A stretch of DNA of 64,000 nt from Lignipirellula cremea (GCF_007751035.1 NZ_CP036433.1:8661001-8725000); one strand, 5' to 3'. Counted from the stretch's first letter, positions 1 through 8,321 are shown. A program made the numbers and translations. Notes: a model not told the origin generated them from the letters alone.

Positions 1-1
1 T

Positions 2-331
2 GCTACGATGGCAGCCCTGGCTAGTCAATGTGCAATTTCTGGGCCAAATCGACTGGTCGTGACCTTCCCCGACGCGTATACTAAGGAAGCCTTGGAGCGA
101 CCGGAGAAGAAGCGAGCGATTGATGAAGCTGTCGCCTGTGTCGCAGGTGCGAGCTACCAGGTCGAATTCGCCGTGCTCCCCGCCGCTCCTGCCGAAGTCG
201 TGCCTGTGGTTCCCACCGGGGTCGCGAAGCGGATGAAGCAGCGCGAGATCGAACAGCATCCCCTTGTCGTGGAAGCGATCGAGCTGTTTGCCGGAGAGAT
301 CATCGATATCAAAGCGGTGCGTCCCTCTTAG
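2..331 (+). CDS. dnaX: DNA polymerase III subunit gamma/tau, C-terminal fragment
   Basis: The open frame runs in from the left edge, so only about the last 109 residues are present and the start is outside the window. The fragment has no motif I can match on its own; it is rich in Ala, Glu and Val with a hydrophobic stretch EAIELFAG near the end. The assignment rests on gene order: dnaX followed by ybaB and recR is a very common bacterial arrangement, and both partners follow directly downstream. The clamp-loader subunit's C-terminal region is poorly conserved between phyla, which fits. Sure of a coding sequence, fairly sure of the identity. Confidence 0.68.
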   Translation, partial: ATMAALASQCAISGPNRLVVTFPDAYTKEALERPEKKRAIDEAVACVAGASYQVEFAVLPAAPAEVVPVVPTGVAKRMKQREIEQHPLVVEAIELFAGEIIDIKAVRPS

Positions 332-377
332 CTTCCGATCGGTCGGCAGCCGGCCCTATGATGGGACATGGCCCGCA

Positions 378-428
378 GGCGGAGGTTTGGAAGAGCAGGC
401 TCGGTAGCCGAGGCTCCTGCAGGCCGCC
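378..428 (+). other. Stable stem-loop in the dnaX-ybaB gap
   Basis: GCAGG (395-399) pairs with CCTGC (416-420) and CTCGG (400-404) with CCGAG (408-412) around a TAG loop with a 3-nt bulge. GGCGG (378-382) can pair with CCGCC (424-428), enclosing an asymmetric internal loop. No U-run follows, so it is not a standard terminator. An SRP-RNA reading was considered because ffs can lie near dnaX, but the GGAA tetraloop and AGCAG features are absent. The remainder of the 262-bp gap shows nothing else. Confidence 0.4.
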
Positions 429-593
429 CGTCGATACCCCGATACGATCGCCTCGGCGTCCGGATGGGGAATCGCCTGCGCGGTAAATGGCGCAATTTTG
501 CGGGATTCCCGCGTGGCCGCTCCCATGCTGCCCGTAAAGTATATTTAAAGCAAATCGGTCAACGGACCAGACGTGTCGCTGGAGGAGGTATCC

Positions 594-947
594 ATGTTCA
601 AAGGAATCGCCAACCTGGCAAATTTAATGCGCATGGGCCAGCAAATGGGCCCGCGTTTTGAACAGATGCAGGAACAGCTGAAACAGCAACGGTCGGTCGG
701 CTCCGCTGGCGGCGGCATGGTCGAAGTCACCGTCAACGGCCTGGCCGAGGTGCAACGGGTGAAGATCGACCCGAAGTTGATCGCGCAAAACGACGCCGAA
801 ATGCTGGAGACGCTGGTCGCCGCCGCGGTGAACCAGGCCCTGGCCAGCTCCCGCGAAGAAAGCGCCCAGGCGATGCAGTCCCTGACCGAAGGTTTTGACA
901 TGCCCGGAATCAGCGAGGCCTTGTCCCAGTTCATGGGCGGCAAATAA
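594..947 (+). CDS. ybaB: YbaB/EbfC-family nucleoid-associated protein
   Basis: 117-residue protein of the YbaB/EbfC family, small dimeric DNA-binding proteins usually encoded between dnaX and recR. The N-terminus MFKGIANLANLMRMGQQM and the central stretch GGMVEVTVNGLAEVQRVKIDP match the family's helix-beta-helix layout, and the length is normal. The ATG at 594 is chosen over an in-frame GTG at 573 because a strong Shine-Dalgarno GGAGGAGG lies at 581-588, five bases ahead. It probably forms one transcription unit with dnaX and recR. The family binds DNA; its exact role here cannot be read from sequence. Confidence 0.93.
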   Translation: MFKGIANLANLMRMGQQMGPRFEQMQEQLKQQRSVGSAGGGMVEVTVNGLAEVQRVKIDPKLIAQNDAEMLETLVAAAVNQALASSREESAQAMQSLTEGFDMPGISEALSQFMGGK

Positions 948-1085
948 TCAGTCGCCGCAACGAATCCCATGTCGACGGGTCAGACCATGCCGGTCGTTCC
1001 GGTAAAGACAAAAGACAACCGGTTTCGCGGTAAACGATGAGTTCAGTACGGAACTGGCCTCGGAACAGAATACGGAAATGGCATC

Positions 1086-1685
1086 ATGGCTCAACTCACG
1101 GAATCGGTGGCCCGGGTCATTGAAGAATTTGGCAAGCTGCCCGGCATTGGCCGCAAATCGGCGGAGCGTCTGGCATACTATATTTTGCGGGTGAACAAGG
1201 TGGAGGCGTTAGCCCTGGCCGACGCCATTCGCGATGTCCGCGAAAACGTTCGTTATTGCGACCAGTGCTTTAACCTGGCGGAAGGGGAACTGTGCGAGAT
1301 TTGCCGAGACCCCAAGCGGGATCGCACCCTGCTGTGCGTGGTAGAGCAACCCCGCGATCTGATGGCCCTGGAACAGTCGGGAACGTATCAGGGGTTGTAT
1401 CATGTGCTGTTAGGCCGTATTGCTCCGCTGGAGAATGTCGGTCCTGACCAGCTCACCCTGGATTCGCTTTATGACCGCGTCCGCCAGGGAGAGATTCGCG
1501 AGATCATTATGGCGACCAACCCGACCGTCGAAGGCGACGGCACGGCGCTGCATATCTCGAACATGCTGGAAGAACTCGACGTGGAAGTGACCCGCTTGGC
1601 GCGGGGCATCACCACGGGAAGCATATTGGAATACACCAACAAAGAAATTCTGGCCGACGCGATTATGGGTCGGCAGAAATTTTAG
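1086..1685 (+). CDS. recR: Recombination protein RecR
   Basis: 199 residues, the usual RecR length. It acts with RecO (and RecF) to load RecA on single-stranded gaps and assembles as a ring clamp. Visible in order: N-terminal helix-hairpin-helix around GKLPGIGRKSAERLA (residues 17-30), a C4 zinc finger with Cys58, Cys61, Cys70 and Cys73, then a Toprim domain (about 80-175) containing EIIMATNPTVEGD, and a C-terminal ARGITTGSILEYTN motif. The gene lies 138 bp after ybaB and 24 bp before rpoN, all co-directional. No unusual feature. Confidence 0.97.
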   Translation: MAQLTESVARVIEEFGKLPGIGRKSAERLAYYILRVNKVEALALADAIRDVRENVRYCDQCFNLAEGELCEICRDPKRDRTLLCVVEQPRDLMALEQSGTYQGLYHVLLGRIAPLENVGPDQLTLDSLYDRVRQGEIREIIMATNPTVEGDGTALHISNMLEELDVEVTRLARGITTGSILEYTNKEILADAIMGRQKF

Positions 1686-1709
1686 AACCATTTTGTGGTG
1701 GAGTCGTCG

Positions 1710-3197
1710 ATGAGACTCGGTCAATCGATCGTTCAAACGCAGACGATGTCAATGAAGCTCGCGCCGAAGATGATTCAGGCGATGAAGGTGCTTCAGTTGC
1801 CCGTCATGGCGCTCCAGGAACACATTGAACAACAGCTCTCGGAAAATCCGTTGCTGGAAATGCGCGACAGCGACCCGGAACTGCCCGACTTTGACGAAGA
1901 ACGGGAGAATCCCGACAAGCCAGATGTCGCCGAGAAAGAACTGGTCGTCGACGACGCCCACAACAACGCCGAAGATTTCGAGCGACTCGACAACCTGAAC
2001 CAGGAAACGCCCGACTATTTCGACGACGGCCCGCGCGTGTCGTCCAACCGGGTGCAGGAAGATTCCGACCGCCGGCACGACGCGATCGCCAATATTGTCG
2101 ATCGGCCTGAATCGCTACACGACTACCTGCTGCATCAACTGGGCGAGCTGGAACTGCCGCGGCCTCTGCAGAAAATGTGCGAGCGGATCGTTTCCACTTT
2201 GTCGGCCGAAGACGGCGGTTACTTCAAAACGCCGCTCGACGACCTGCTGCCTCCCGGCTTTGATGAAGAACAGCATGCGCTGGCCGAAGAGGCGTTGCAT
2301 ATTGTGCAAAGCCTGGATCCGCCGGGCATCGCCGCGCGGGACCTGAAAGAATGCCTGCTGCTGCAGCTGACCCCCGACATGCCGTACCACGACGAGCTGG
2401 AACGGCTGATCACGCATCACCTGGAAGACCTGCGCGACAACCGGCTGCCTGCGATCGAAAAGAAAATGGGCCTCACGATCGAGCAGATCCAGGATGCCTG
2501 GAGTCAGCTGCGGAAGCTCAACCCCAAGCCGGCGTCCTCGTTTGTCGACATGTACGTGCCCAACGTCACGCCCGATGTCTCGGTTGAACAGGACGATGAC
2601 GGCGTGTACCGCGTGAAGCTGGAAGATGATCGCATCCCCACCCTGCGACTCAACCGCTTCTACATGAAACGGGTGCAGAACGGCCAGGCCACCAGCGAAG
2701 AACGCCAGTACATTCGCAACAAGCAGCATGCGGCCCAGTGGCTGATCGACTCCATCGAACAGCGCCGCAGCACGCTCACCAAAGTGACCCAGGCGATTGT
2801 CGATCACCAGACCCAGTTTCTCGACGAAGGGCCCGAATTTATCCACCCCTTAAAAATGCAGCAGATCGCCGACAAAGTGGGCGTGCATGTGACGACCGTC
2901 AGCCGGGCCGTGGATCACAAGTGGATTCAAACGCCCCGCGGCATGTTCCCGCTGAAACGATTTTTCGTCGGCGGCACCACCACCGAAGACGGCGAAGACG
3001 TCGCCTGGGACACCGTGCGGATCAAACTGCAGGAACTGGTCGATCACGAAGACAAAAGCAAGCCTTATAGCGATGATGAACTGGTTCGGCGGCTGAAGGA
3101 GCAAGGCTTCGAAGTCGCCCGGCGGACCATTACCAAATACCGCCAGAAAATGGGCATCGCCAGCAGTCGCCAACGGCGGGACTGGTCCAAAAAGTAG
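1710..3197 (+). CDS. rpoN: RNA polymerase sigma-54 factor
   Basis: 495-residue sigma-54, which directs RNA polymerase to -24/-12 promoters and needs AAA+ activators. The N-terminal Gln/Leu-rich region I (MRLGQSIVQTQTMSMKLAPK, then LSENPLLE) binds activator; an acidic region II follows (about 55-115), then the core-binding domain, a helix-turn-helix (MQQIADKVGVHVTTVSRAV) and the C-terminal RpoN box ARRTITKYRQ (about 470-479). The ATG at 1710 is preferred to the in-frame GTG at 1695 because GGTGGAG sits six bases before it and the family starts with MRLGQ-like residues. Location directly behind recR suggests co-transcription. Confidence 0.97.
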   Translation: MRLGQSIVQTQTMSMKLAPKMIQAMKVLQLPVMALQEHIEQQLSENPLLEMRDSDPELPDFDEERENPDKPDVAEKELVVDDAHNNAEDFERLDNLNQETPDYFDDGPRVSSNRVQEDSDRRHDAIANIVDRPESLHDYLLHQLGELELPRPLQKMCERIVSTLSAEDGGYFKTPLDDLLPPGFDEEQHALAEEALHIVQSLDPPGIAARDLKECLLLQLTPDMPYHDELERLITHHLEDLRDNRLPAIEKKMGLTIEQIQDAWSQLRKLNPKPASSFVDMYVPNVTPDVSVEQDDDGVYRVKLEDDRIPTLRLNRFYMKRVQNGQATSEERQYIRNKQHAAQWLIDSIEQRRSTLTKVTQAIVDHQTQFLDEGPEFIHPLKMQQIADKVGVHVTTVSRAVDHKWIQTPRGMFPLKRFFVGGTTTEDGEDVAWDTVRIKLQELVDHEDKSKPYSDDELVRRLKEQGFEVARRTITKYRQKMGIASSRQRRDWSKK

Positions 3198-3599
3198 GGT
3201 CAGAGACTAAGTATTTGCCTTACCCCCTGCGGCTATGGCATGCCTGCCCATCTGTACCCGTTCTTTCATCACGCTGCGTCGTGCCTTCGGCGTCCCTGAT
3301 CGGGCGCCGAGGTGTGACGATTTGCCTTAACCAACAGGCAATGCGTGCTTTCTCGCAGACAGCGGATGGCAACCGCTGGTCTGCCTCTCTTTACCTGCGA
3401 CGCTTTTGCGGGTCAAAAAACCGGGGTTCCCTTTGTAGGGAATGTGCGGCTCGATGCGCGCGGCGACGTCTGCGATTCTCAGGAAAAACCCGACCTGATT
3501 CGTAACCATGGCTGGAAAGAACGTAGACTTTGGACTCAAGGCCTGTGTCGGGACGCCCATGCGATCAGCGTCCGAGGCTCCTTTCCTGGAACGGGAACC
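3198..3599. other. 402-bp non-coding stretch before the response-regulator pair
   Basis: No convincing gene. A stem-loop can form from CCTTCGGCG (3284-3292) with CGCCGAGG (3305-3312), with CCC/GGG inside, and a separate exact inverted repeat TTGCCT (3322-3327)/AGGCAA (3336-3341) lies just after. Neither carries a U-run. A 96-codon open frame at 3215-3505 has no Shine-Dalgarno and atypical composition. The stretch probably holds the 5' leader and promoter of the receiver gene at 3600, but no clear -35/-10 pair was found. Confidence 0.5.
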
Positions 3600-3980
3600 A
3601 TGCCGAAGATTTTGCTTATCGAAGACAACGAATCCAATCGGGATCTAATCACCCGTTATCTGGAACTGTTTGAGTACGAAGTCGCGACGGCGACCAATGG
3701 CTGGGAAGGCCTGAAGAGAATCCAGGAAGAACACGCCGGGATCGACCTGGTGCTGATGGATATGAATCTTCCGGAGCTCGACGGCTGGGAAGTGGCCCGG
3801 CGGGTCAAGGCCGAGGAAGCCACGCGGGGGCTGCCCATTATCGCCTTGACCGCTCACGCGATGGTGGGCGACCGTGAGAGAGCGCTCGCGGCAGGCTGCG
3901 ACGACTATGCCACCAAGCCGATCGACTTTCCGATTCTGTTCAGCAAAATGGAATCGCTTCAATCCAAGGCGTCGATCTAA
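3600..3980 (+). CDS. Stand-alone response regulator receiver protein
   Basis: 126 residues, a single CheY/DivK-like receiver domain with no output domain. The acidic pocket is in KILLIEDN (residues 3-10), the phospho-acceptor is Asp54 in LVLMDMNLPELDGW, the switch Thr is Thr84 in IALTAHAM, and the conserved Lys is Lys106 in ATKPIDF. The frame is open upstream to 3345, but ATG 3600 starts at the conserved beta-1 strand. Its stop codon TAA shares its last A with the ATG of the next gene, so the two are translationally coupled; it likely relays phosphate to, or is regulated together with, that multidomain protein. The partner histidine kinase is not in the window. Confidence 0.93.
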   Translation: MPKILLIEDNESNRDLITRYLELFEYEVATATNGWEGLKRIQEEHAGIDLVLMDMNLPELDGWEVARRVKAEEATRGLPIIALTAHAMVGDRERALAAGCDDYATKPIDFPILFSKMESLQSKASI

Positions 3981-6142
3981 TGACTAACTCCCTGGGATAT
4001 CTCCTGGTCGTTGACGACGAGGAAATGAACCGCGACATGTTAAGTCGCCGACTGCAGCTGGAAGGCTTTACCGTCGCCACCGCCGCCAGTGGAGCCGAGT
4101 CCCTGCAGATGCTGGAGAACGAAAAGTTCGACGCCGTGCTGCTTGATGTGATGATGCCGATGCTCAACGGCTACGAGGTTCTGGCCGAAATCCGCAAAAC
4201 GCATTCCAACCTGGAGCTACCGGTGCTGATGGTGACCGCCAAAAGCCAGAGCGAAGACATGGTCAACGCGTTCGAAGCGGGAGCCAATGATTACATCACC
4301 AAGCCGATCAATTTCCCCGTCGCCCTGGCGCGGATTCACAGCCATGTCGCCAGCAAGAAACTGTCGCTGCAGCTGCGCGAAAGCGAAACCCGCTACGCCC
4401 TGTCCGCCGCCGGAGCCAACGACGGCCTGTGGGACTGGGACCGGCTGACGAACAAAGTCTATTTTTCCGAGCGCTGGAAATCGATGCTGGGTTATACGGC
4501 GGACGAGGTCACCGACGCGCCCCACGAGTGGTTCCATCGCGTCCACCCCGAGGATCTGCCGCACCTCCAGAAGGCGCTCCTTACCCACCGCTCCGGGCAG
4601 ACCGAACAGTTCCAAAGCGAACATCGGATGCTGCACAAGGACCAGTCCTACCGCTGGGTGCTCACTCGCGGCGTCGCCATTCGCGATGCCCAGGGCCGCG
4701 AGATCCGCATGGCCGGATCCCAGACCGACATCACCCGCGGCAAAGCGGCCGACCCGCTGACAGGCCTGCCAAACCGGGTGCTGTTTATGGATCACCTGCA
4801 GACGGCGATCAAAACGACTGCGGAGCGAACCGACTGCCTGCTCGCCGTGCTGTTTCTTGATCTGGACCGCTTCAAAATCATCAACGACAGCCTGGGCCAC
4901 CAGGCCGGCGACGAACTGCTGGTGACGGTCGCCAGGCGGCTGGAATCCTGCATGCGGATGTCGGACATCGTGGGCCGGGTCAGCCAGCGCTGTACGATCG
5001 CTCGTTTCGGCGGCGATGAATTCGTCATTCTTCTCAACGGCATCAAATCGCCCGAGAACGCCGGCGCCGTAGCGGATCGGATCCTGGGCGTGCTGCTGGA
5101 ACCCCTGCAGCTGTGCGGGCATGAGGTTTCCTTGTCGGCAAGTGTCGGCATCGCCATGGGTTCCGGCGAAGACCAGTCCGCCGACGACCTGGTGCGGGAC
5201 GCTGACACTGCTATGTACCGCGCCAAATCCGGCGGCAAGTCGTGCTGGCGAATGTTTGATCAAACCATGCGAACCCAGGCCGTCGCCCGGATGACGCTGG
5301 AAGCAGATATGAAACTCGCCCTGGAACGGAACGAGTTCTGCGTCTACTACCAGCCAATCGTCGCGCTTCCATCGGGACGCATTGAAGGTTTTGAAGCCCT
5401 GGTGCGATGGCAGCATCCGACGCAGGGACTGCTGGCGCCGATTGACTTTGTGCCGGTCGCCGAAGAAACGGGCTTCATCCTGGAACTGGGCATGTGGGTG
5501 CTGGAAGAGGCCTGCCAGCAGCTTTGCGAGTGGCAAACGGCCAACCCTTCGCCGATCCCGCTCACGATGAGCGTGAATGTTTCCAACAAGCAGTTCACCG
5601 ATCCGCAGTTAATTCCGCGGGTGCTGGCCTGCCTGGAGAGAACCGGCCTGGACGGCGGAAGTCTGAAGCTGGAAATCACCGAAACGGCCATCATGACCAA
5701 TCCGGCCGCCGCCTCTCACACGCTCGACCAGCTTCGCGAAGCGGGCGTCCGCGTCAGCCTCGACGACTTCGGCACGGGCTACTCGTCGCTTAGCTACCTG
5801 CAGCAGTTCCCGATCGATACCCTGAAAATTGATCGTTCCTTTGTGCAGCGACTGGGCGGCTCCCCGCAAGCCCATGAGATTGTCAAAACGATTATCTCCC
5901 TGGCCCACAACCTGGGGATGAACGTGACCGCCGAGGGGATTGAAGAAGTCGACCAGCAGGACAAACTCCGGGAAATCGCCTGCGAGAATGGCCAGGGATA
6001 CTACTACTCGCGTCCCGTGCCGGGCGCCTCCATCCAGGACCTGTTGGACGCGAACGAACTCAAATTCACAAACAACCAGCTGATGGCGACAATCATGCCG
6101 GCCCACTTTGCCAAATCGGCTTCCACCGCAAGCCTGGCGTAG
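3980..6142 (+). CDS. Receiver-PAS-GGDEF-EAL cyclic-di-GMP regulator
   Basis: 720 residues. Receiver domain 1-125 with phospho-site Asp56 (VLLDVMMP) and Lys108; a PAS-3 type sensor about 132-255 (GLWDWD...RVHPEDLPHL); a diguanylate cyclase domain with intact GGDEF at 344-348; an EAL phosphodiesterase domain with EAL at 472-474 and DDFGTGYSS at 595-603. Both catalytic signatures look intact, so it may make and degrade c-di-GMP under control of phosphorylation and a PAS signal. Between RMSDIVGR (326-333) and FGGDEF there are nine extra residues (VSQRCTIAR), so the usual RxxD inhibitory site is not at its normal distance. Cytoplasmic, no membrane segments. Confidence 0.95.
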   Translation: MTNSLGYLLVVDDEEMNRDMLSRRLQLEGFTVATAASGAESLQMLENEKFDAVLLDVMMPMLNGYEVLAEIRKTHSNLELPVLMVTAKSQSEDMVNAFEAGANDYITKPINFPVALARIHSHVASKKLSLQLRESETRYALSAAGANDGLWDWDRLTNKVYFSERWKSMLGYTADEVTDAPHEWFHRVHPEDLPHLQKALLTHRSGQTEQFQSEHRMLHKDQSYRWVLTRGVAIRDAQGREIRMAGSQTDITRGKAADPLTGLPNRVLFMDHLQTAIKTTAERTDCLLAVLFLDLDRFKIINDSLGHQAGDELLVTVARRLESCMRMSDIVGRVSQRCTIARFGGDEFVILLNGIKSPENAGAVADRILGVLLEPLQLCGHEVSLSASVGIAMGSGEDQSADDLVRDADTAMYRAKSGGKSCWRMFDQTMRTQAVARMTLEADMKLALERNEFCVYYQPIVALPSGRIEGFEALVRWQHPTQGLLAPIDFVPVAEETGFILELGMWVLEEACQQLCEWQTANPSPIPLTMSVNVSNKQFTDPQLIPRVLACLERTGLDGGSLKLEITETAIMTNPAAASHTLDQLREAGVRVSLDDFGTGYSSLSYLQQFPIDTLKIDRSFVQRLGGSPQAHEIVKTIISLAHNLGMNVTAEGIEEVDQQDKLREIACENGQGYYYSRPVPGASIQDLLDANELKFTNNQLMATIMPAHFAKSASTASLA

Positions 6143-6611
6143 AAAGCGATTTGCGACGCCTGCGCGCCGCCGCAGCATCGGGGCTCGACCGCGGCCAACC
6201 GTACCAACGGCGCGGCTCGTCAACAAGCATGCCACAAACGGCATCAAGGAAGGCCTGTACGGCCCTGTGGCAGACGGCGGTTGGCTCCCCGAGTTGCTGA
6301 TCCGCAGCCGCATAATTTGACACGGAATTGTCGCCGTCTTAAAATGGCACTGTCGCGTTTTCGCTACAGCAGGCCCGTTCTGGCTCTTTCAGAAATATGA
6401 CAAGCCGTTTATCAGAATCGGTTTACGTCGGCCCTGCTAGATCAAACGCAGGGCGGGAGTGCGACCAGGAATGCTACCTGGAGAATGCTACCTGGAGAAT
6501 GCTACCTGGAGAATGCTACCTGGAGACTGCTACCTGGAAAGCGGCGCAGGATGCGGGCCGCGTCGCAACCGGGTCTCCAAGCTCAAATCCCTTCCCGGTG
6601 AGAATGCTGCC
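6143..6611. other. 469-bp non-coding stretch with tandem repeats
   Basis: Separates the c-di-GMP regulator from the DksA-like gene. The left two thirds show no gene or clear promoter. The right third contains the five-unit 14-bp repeat at 6469-6538, annotated separately. The frame of the downstream gene is open through the repeat back to a GTG at 6459, but the translated sequence there is repeat-derived and unlike the family. Confidence 0.6.
6469..6538 (+). repeat. Five tandem copies of a 14-bp unit
   Basis: Unit GAATGCTACCTGGA, four exact copies starting at 6469, 6483, 6497 and 6511 and a fifth at 6525 with A-to-C (GACTGCTACCTGGA). Fourteen is not a multiple of three, so copy-number change would shift any reading frame crossing it. 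Each exact unit contains GA-ATG and ends in GGA, producing repeated GGAGAATG strings; ATGs at 6471 and 6513 are in frame with the downstream gene, those at 6485 and 6499 are not. It lies about 75-145 bp ahead of that gene's start. Confidence 0.95.
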
Positions 6612-6977
6612 ATGAAAGAAGCCGATCTTCAGATGTACCAGGAGCGTCTCCGGGCCTTGCGCAGTCGGGTGCGGGGGGACGTTCTGTCAATGAGTGATGC
6701 GGCGCTCAATCAGACCGGTTCCGACGCCAGCGGCGAACTTTCCCGGGCTCCGACTCACCCGGCCGATGTGGGCTCGGACGCCTACGAACAAGAGTTTACG
6801 CTGAGCCTGGTGGAACATGACGAAGACACGCTGAAATCGATCGAGGTTGCTCTTGAACGGATTCGGACCGGCGACTATGGTTCGTGCGTTGAATGTAACG
6901 CGCGAATTCCCAAGGCCCGACTCAATGCAATCCCCTTCACTCCCCACTGTGTCAAGTGTGCCGGCAAACTTGAGTAG
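6612..6977 (+). CDS. DksA/TraR-family C4 zinc-finger protein
   Basis: 121 residues. The first 60 or so are helical and charged, followed by a helical stretch LVEHDEDTLKSIEVALERIRTG and a C4 zinc finger CVECNARIPKARLNAIPF...CVKC, diagnostic of the DksA/TraR family. Such proteins bind RNA polymerase through the secondary channel and modulate stringent-type transcription, though planctomycete members are mostly untested. Start ATG 6612 has GGTGAG nine bases upstream and gives normal family length. The 3' end overlaps lspA by 53 bp in another frame, implying coupled expression. Confidence 0.88.
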   Translation: MKEADLQMYQERLRALRSRVRGDVLSMSDAALNQTGSDASGELSRAPTHPADVGSDAYEQEFTLSLVEHDEDTLKSIEVALERIRTGDYGSCVECNARIPKARLNAIPFTPHCVKCAGKLE

Positions 6978-7575
6978 CCTCGAAGAAACCCGCGAAGAAA
7001 CCACTCTGGCGCGCGCGTCGTCCCCAGCGGTTCCGCGAAATCGGTATGTCGTGTTTTTCTCGCTCGCCATCGTGGGATGCGCGATTGATCTGCTCACCAA
7101 ACACTGGGTTTTTCGTGCTTTGGGCATGCCCGGCCAGACCGAAGTCTACTGGCTGATCGAAGGATATTTCGGCTTTCAAACGGCCACCAACCCCGGCGCC
7201 CTGTTTGGCATGGGGGGCGCGGCTCAGTTGAGCTGGCTGTTTGCCTTGCTTTCCGTCGTGGCCGCATTGGCGATTCCCTACTGGTTATTCTACCACGGAG
7301 CTGCCAGCGACCTGGTTCTGACCATCGCCCTGGGCAGCGTCATGGGCGGCGTTTTCGGTAATTTGTACGACCGGCTGGGATTATGGTCGGCGCCAGGAGC
7401 CGAAGGGGCCCGCATCTGTGAAGTGCGCGACTGGATTCTATGTTGCTATGGCAGCTATACCTGGCCCAATTTCAACATCGCGGACTGCCTGCTGGTCTGC
7501 GGAGCCGCGTTGCTAATGTGGCGAGCATTTTTCACCACAACGCCAGAGCGGGAAGCCCCCCCTTCCAAAGTGTAG
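6925..7575 (+). CDS. lspA: Lipoprotein signal peptidase (signal peptidase II)
   Basis: 216 residues; inner-membrane aspartic protease that removes signal peptides from prolipoproteins, consistent with the several lipobox proteins in this window. Four hydrophobic segments are visible (about 33-50, 80-100, 108-130, 180-200). Family motifs: TNPGALFG, then GNLYDRL with the first catalytic Asp and FNIADC with the second. An N-terminal extension of about 30 polar residues precedes the first membrane segment. The start at 6925 lies inside the DksA-like gene; a later start would remove only the non-conserved extension. Confidence 0.9.
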   Translation: MQSPSLPTVSSVPANLSSLEETREETTLARASSPAVPRNRYVVFFSLAIVGCAIDLLTKHWVFRALGMPGQTEVYWLIEGYFGFQTATNPGALFGMGGAAQLSWLFALLSVVAALAIPYWLFYHGAASDLVLTIALGSVMGGVFGNLYDRLGLWSAPGAEGARICEVRDWILCCYGSYTWPNFNIADCLLVCGAALLMWRAFFTTTPEREAPPSKV

Positions 7576-7922
7576 AAAGCCGATAATGTCGATGTTTTCT
7601 ACCCCAAATAATTGACTTCCACAGTCGCTTGCCCTAGCATGCCTGTGTGAATAGGGATGAGGGAACCCCTGCTTTTGAGCTCAATACAGGTCAGGCTGCG
7701 CGCGAATCCCACATTGGTGGCGGATTTCCTTGGAGCGTGCTTCGCAGCTAAGCGCTGCCGCCTTTATGGTGCTTTTTGGCATCCCGTCAGGTGCTGCGCT
7801 GTGTGGCCTCTTCCTTGTTTGTGACCGCTCCCATGGGCGGCCCAGATCACCCCGCGCACTTGTAGCGATCGGCTGGCGTTAGCTTTCGCTGTGCGCGCCG
7901 TTCGGCATGGTCACTCACATCG
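7576..7922. other. 347-bp non-coding leader before the Rrf2 gene
   Basis: No gene. The only recognisable signal is the sigma-70-like promoter at 7612-7640, which would give a leader of about 275 nt to the Rrf2-type gene. No U-tract terminator for lspA and no riboswitch class was recognised. Confidence 0.5.
7612..7640 (+). promoter_or_regulatory. Candidate sigma-70 promoter for the Rrf2-type regulator
   Basis: TTGACT (7612-7617), a 17-bp spacer and TAGCAT (7635-7640). Five of six and four of six matches to consensus, at ideal spacing, in the gap after lspA. It is the best pair in this gap, but a match of this quality can occur by chance. Confidence 0.35.
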
Positions 7923-8321
7923 ATGAAATTCTCTCAAACTGTTTCTTACGCGTTGCAAGCCATTTTGCAATTGGCCGAAGCCAATTCCGACGCCCCGGTG
8001 CCGTGCAGTCGACTGGCCGAACGTGGACGTATGCCCGAACGCTTTCTCCTGCAGATTCTGCGGAATCTGGTCACCAAGGGGATCCTCCGCTCCACCCGCG
8101 GCGTCGACGGCGGCTATACGCTGGTTCGAAGTCCCGATGAGATCACGCTGCTCGACCTGGTGGAAGCAATCGAAGGACCGCTGCTTCCCGGCGACCCGGT
8201 CAGCGAGACCTTTGCCGAACCGATCCGTGGCAAGCTCGATCACCTGCTCGCGGAAGTCAACGGCGGCATTCGAGAAAAGCTCCAGTCCGTCAGCATCACG
8301 CAGTTCACGCAGACCGGCTGA
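7923..8321 (+). CDS. Rrf2-family transcriptional regulator
   Basis: 132 residues. N-terminal winged helix (MKFSQTVSYALQAILQLAE...SRLAERGRMPERFLLQILRNLVTKGILRSTRGVDGGYTLVR) is typical of Rrf2/IscR regulators, including the RG..GGY wing. The three cysteines that bind an Fe-S cluster in IscR and NsrR are absent from the C-terminal half; the only Cys is near residue 29. It is therefore probably not an iron-sulfur sensor, and its ligand is unknown. No neighbouring iron-sulfur assembly genes. The start codon has only a weak Shine-Dalgarno. Confidence 0.85.
   Translation: MKFSQTVSYALQAILQLAEANSDAPVPCSRLAERGRMPERFLLQILRNLVTKGILRSTRGVDGGYTLVRSPDEITLLDLVEAIEGPLLPGDPVSETFAEPIRGKLDHLLAEVNGGIREKLQSVSITQFTQTG

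Noticed and set aside
378-428. Signal recognition particle RNA gene in the dnaX-ybaB gap
   Set aside because: The expected GGAA tetraloop and AGCAG internal-loop motif are absent; the apex loop is TAG.
368-661. 97-codon frame between dnaX and ybaB
   Set aside because: Overlaps the start of ybaB in another frame and has no ribosome binding site; translation is Arg-rich and unlike any family.
3215-3505. 96-codon frame ahead of the receiver gene
   Set aside because: No Shine-Dalgarno, unusual Cys/Arg/Ser composition and overlap with stem-loops; treated as non-coding leader.
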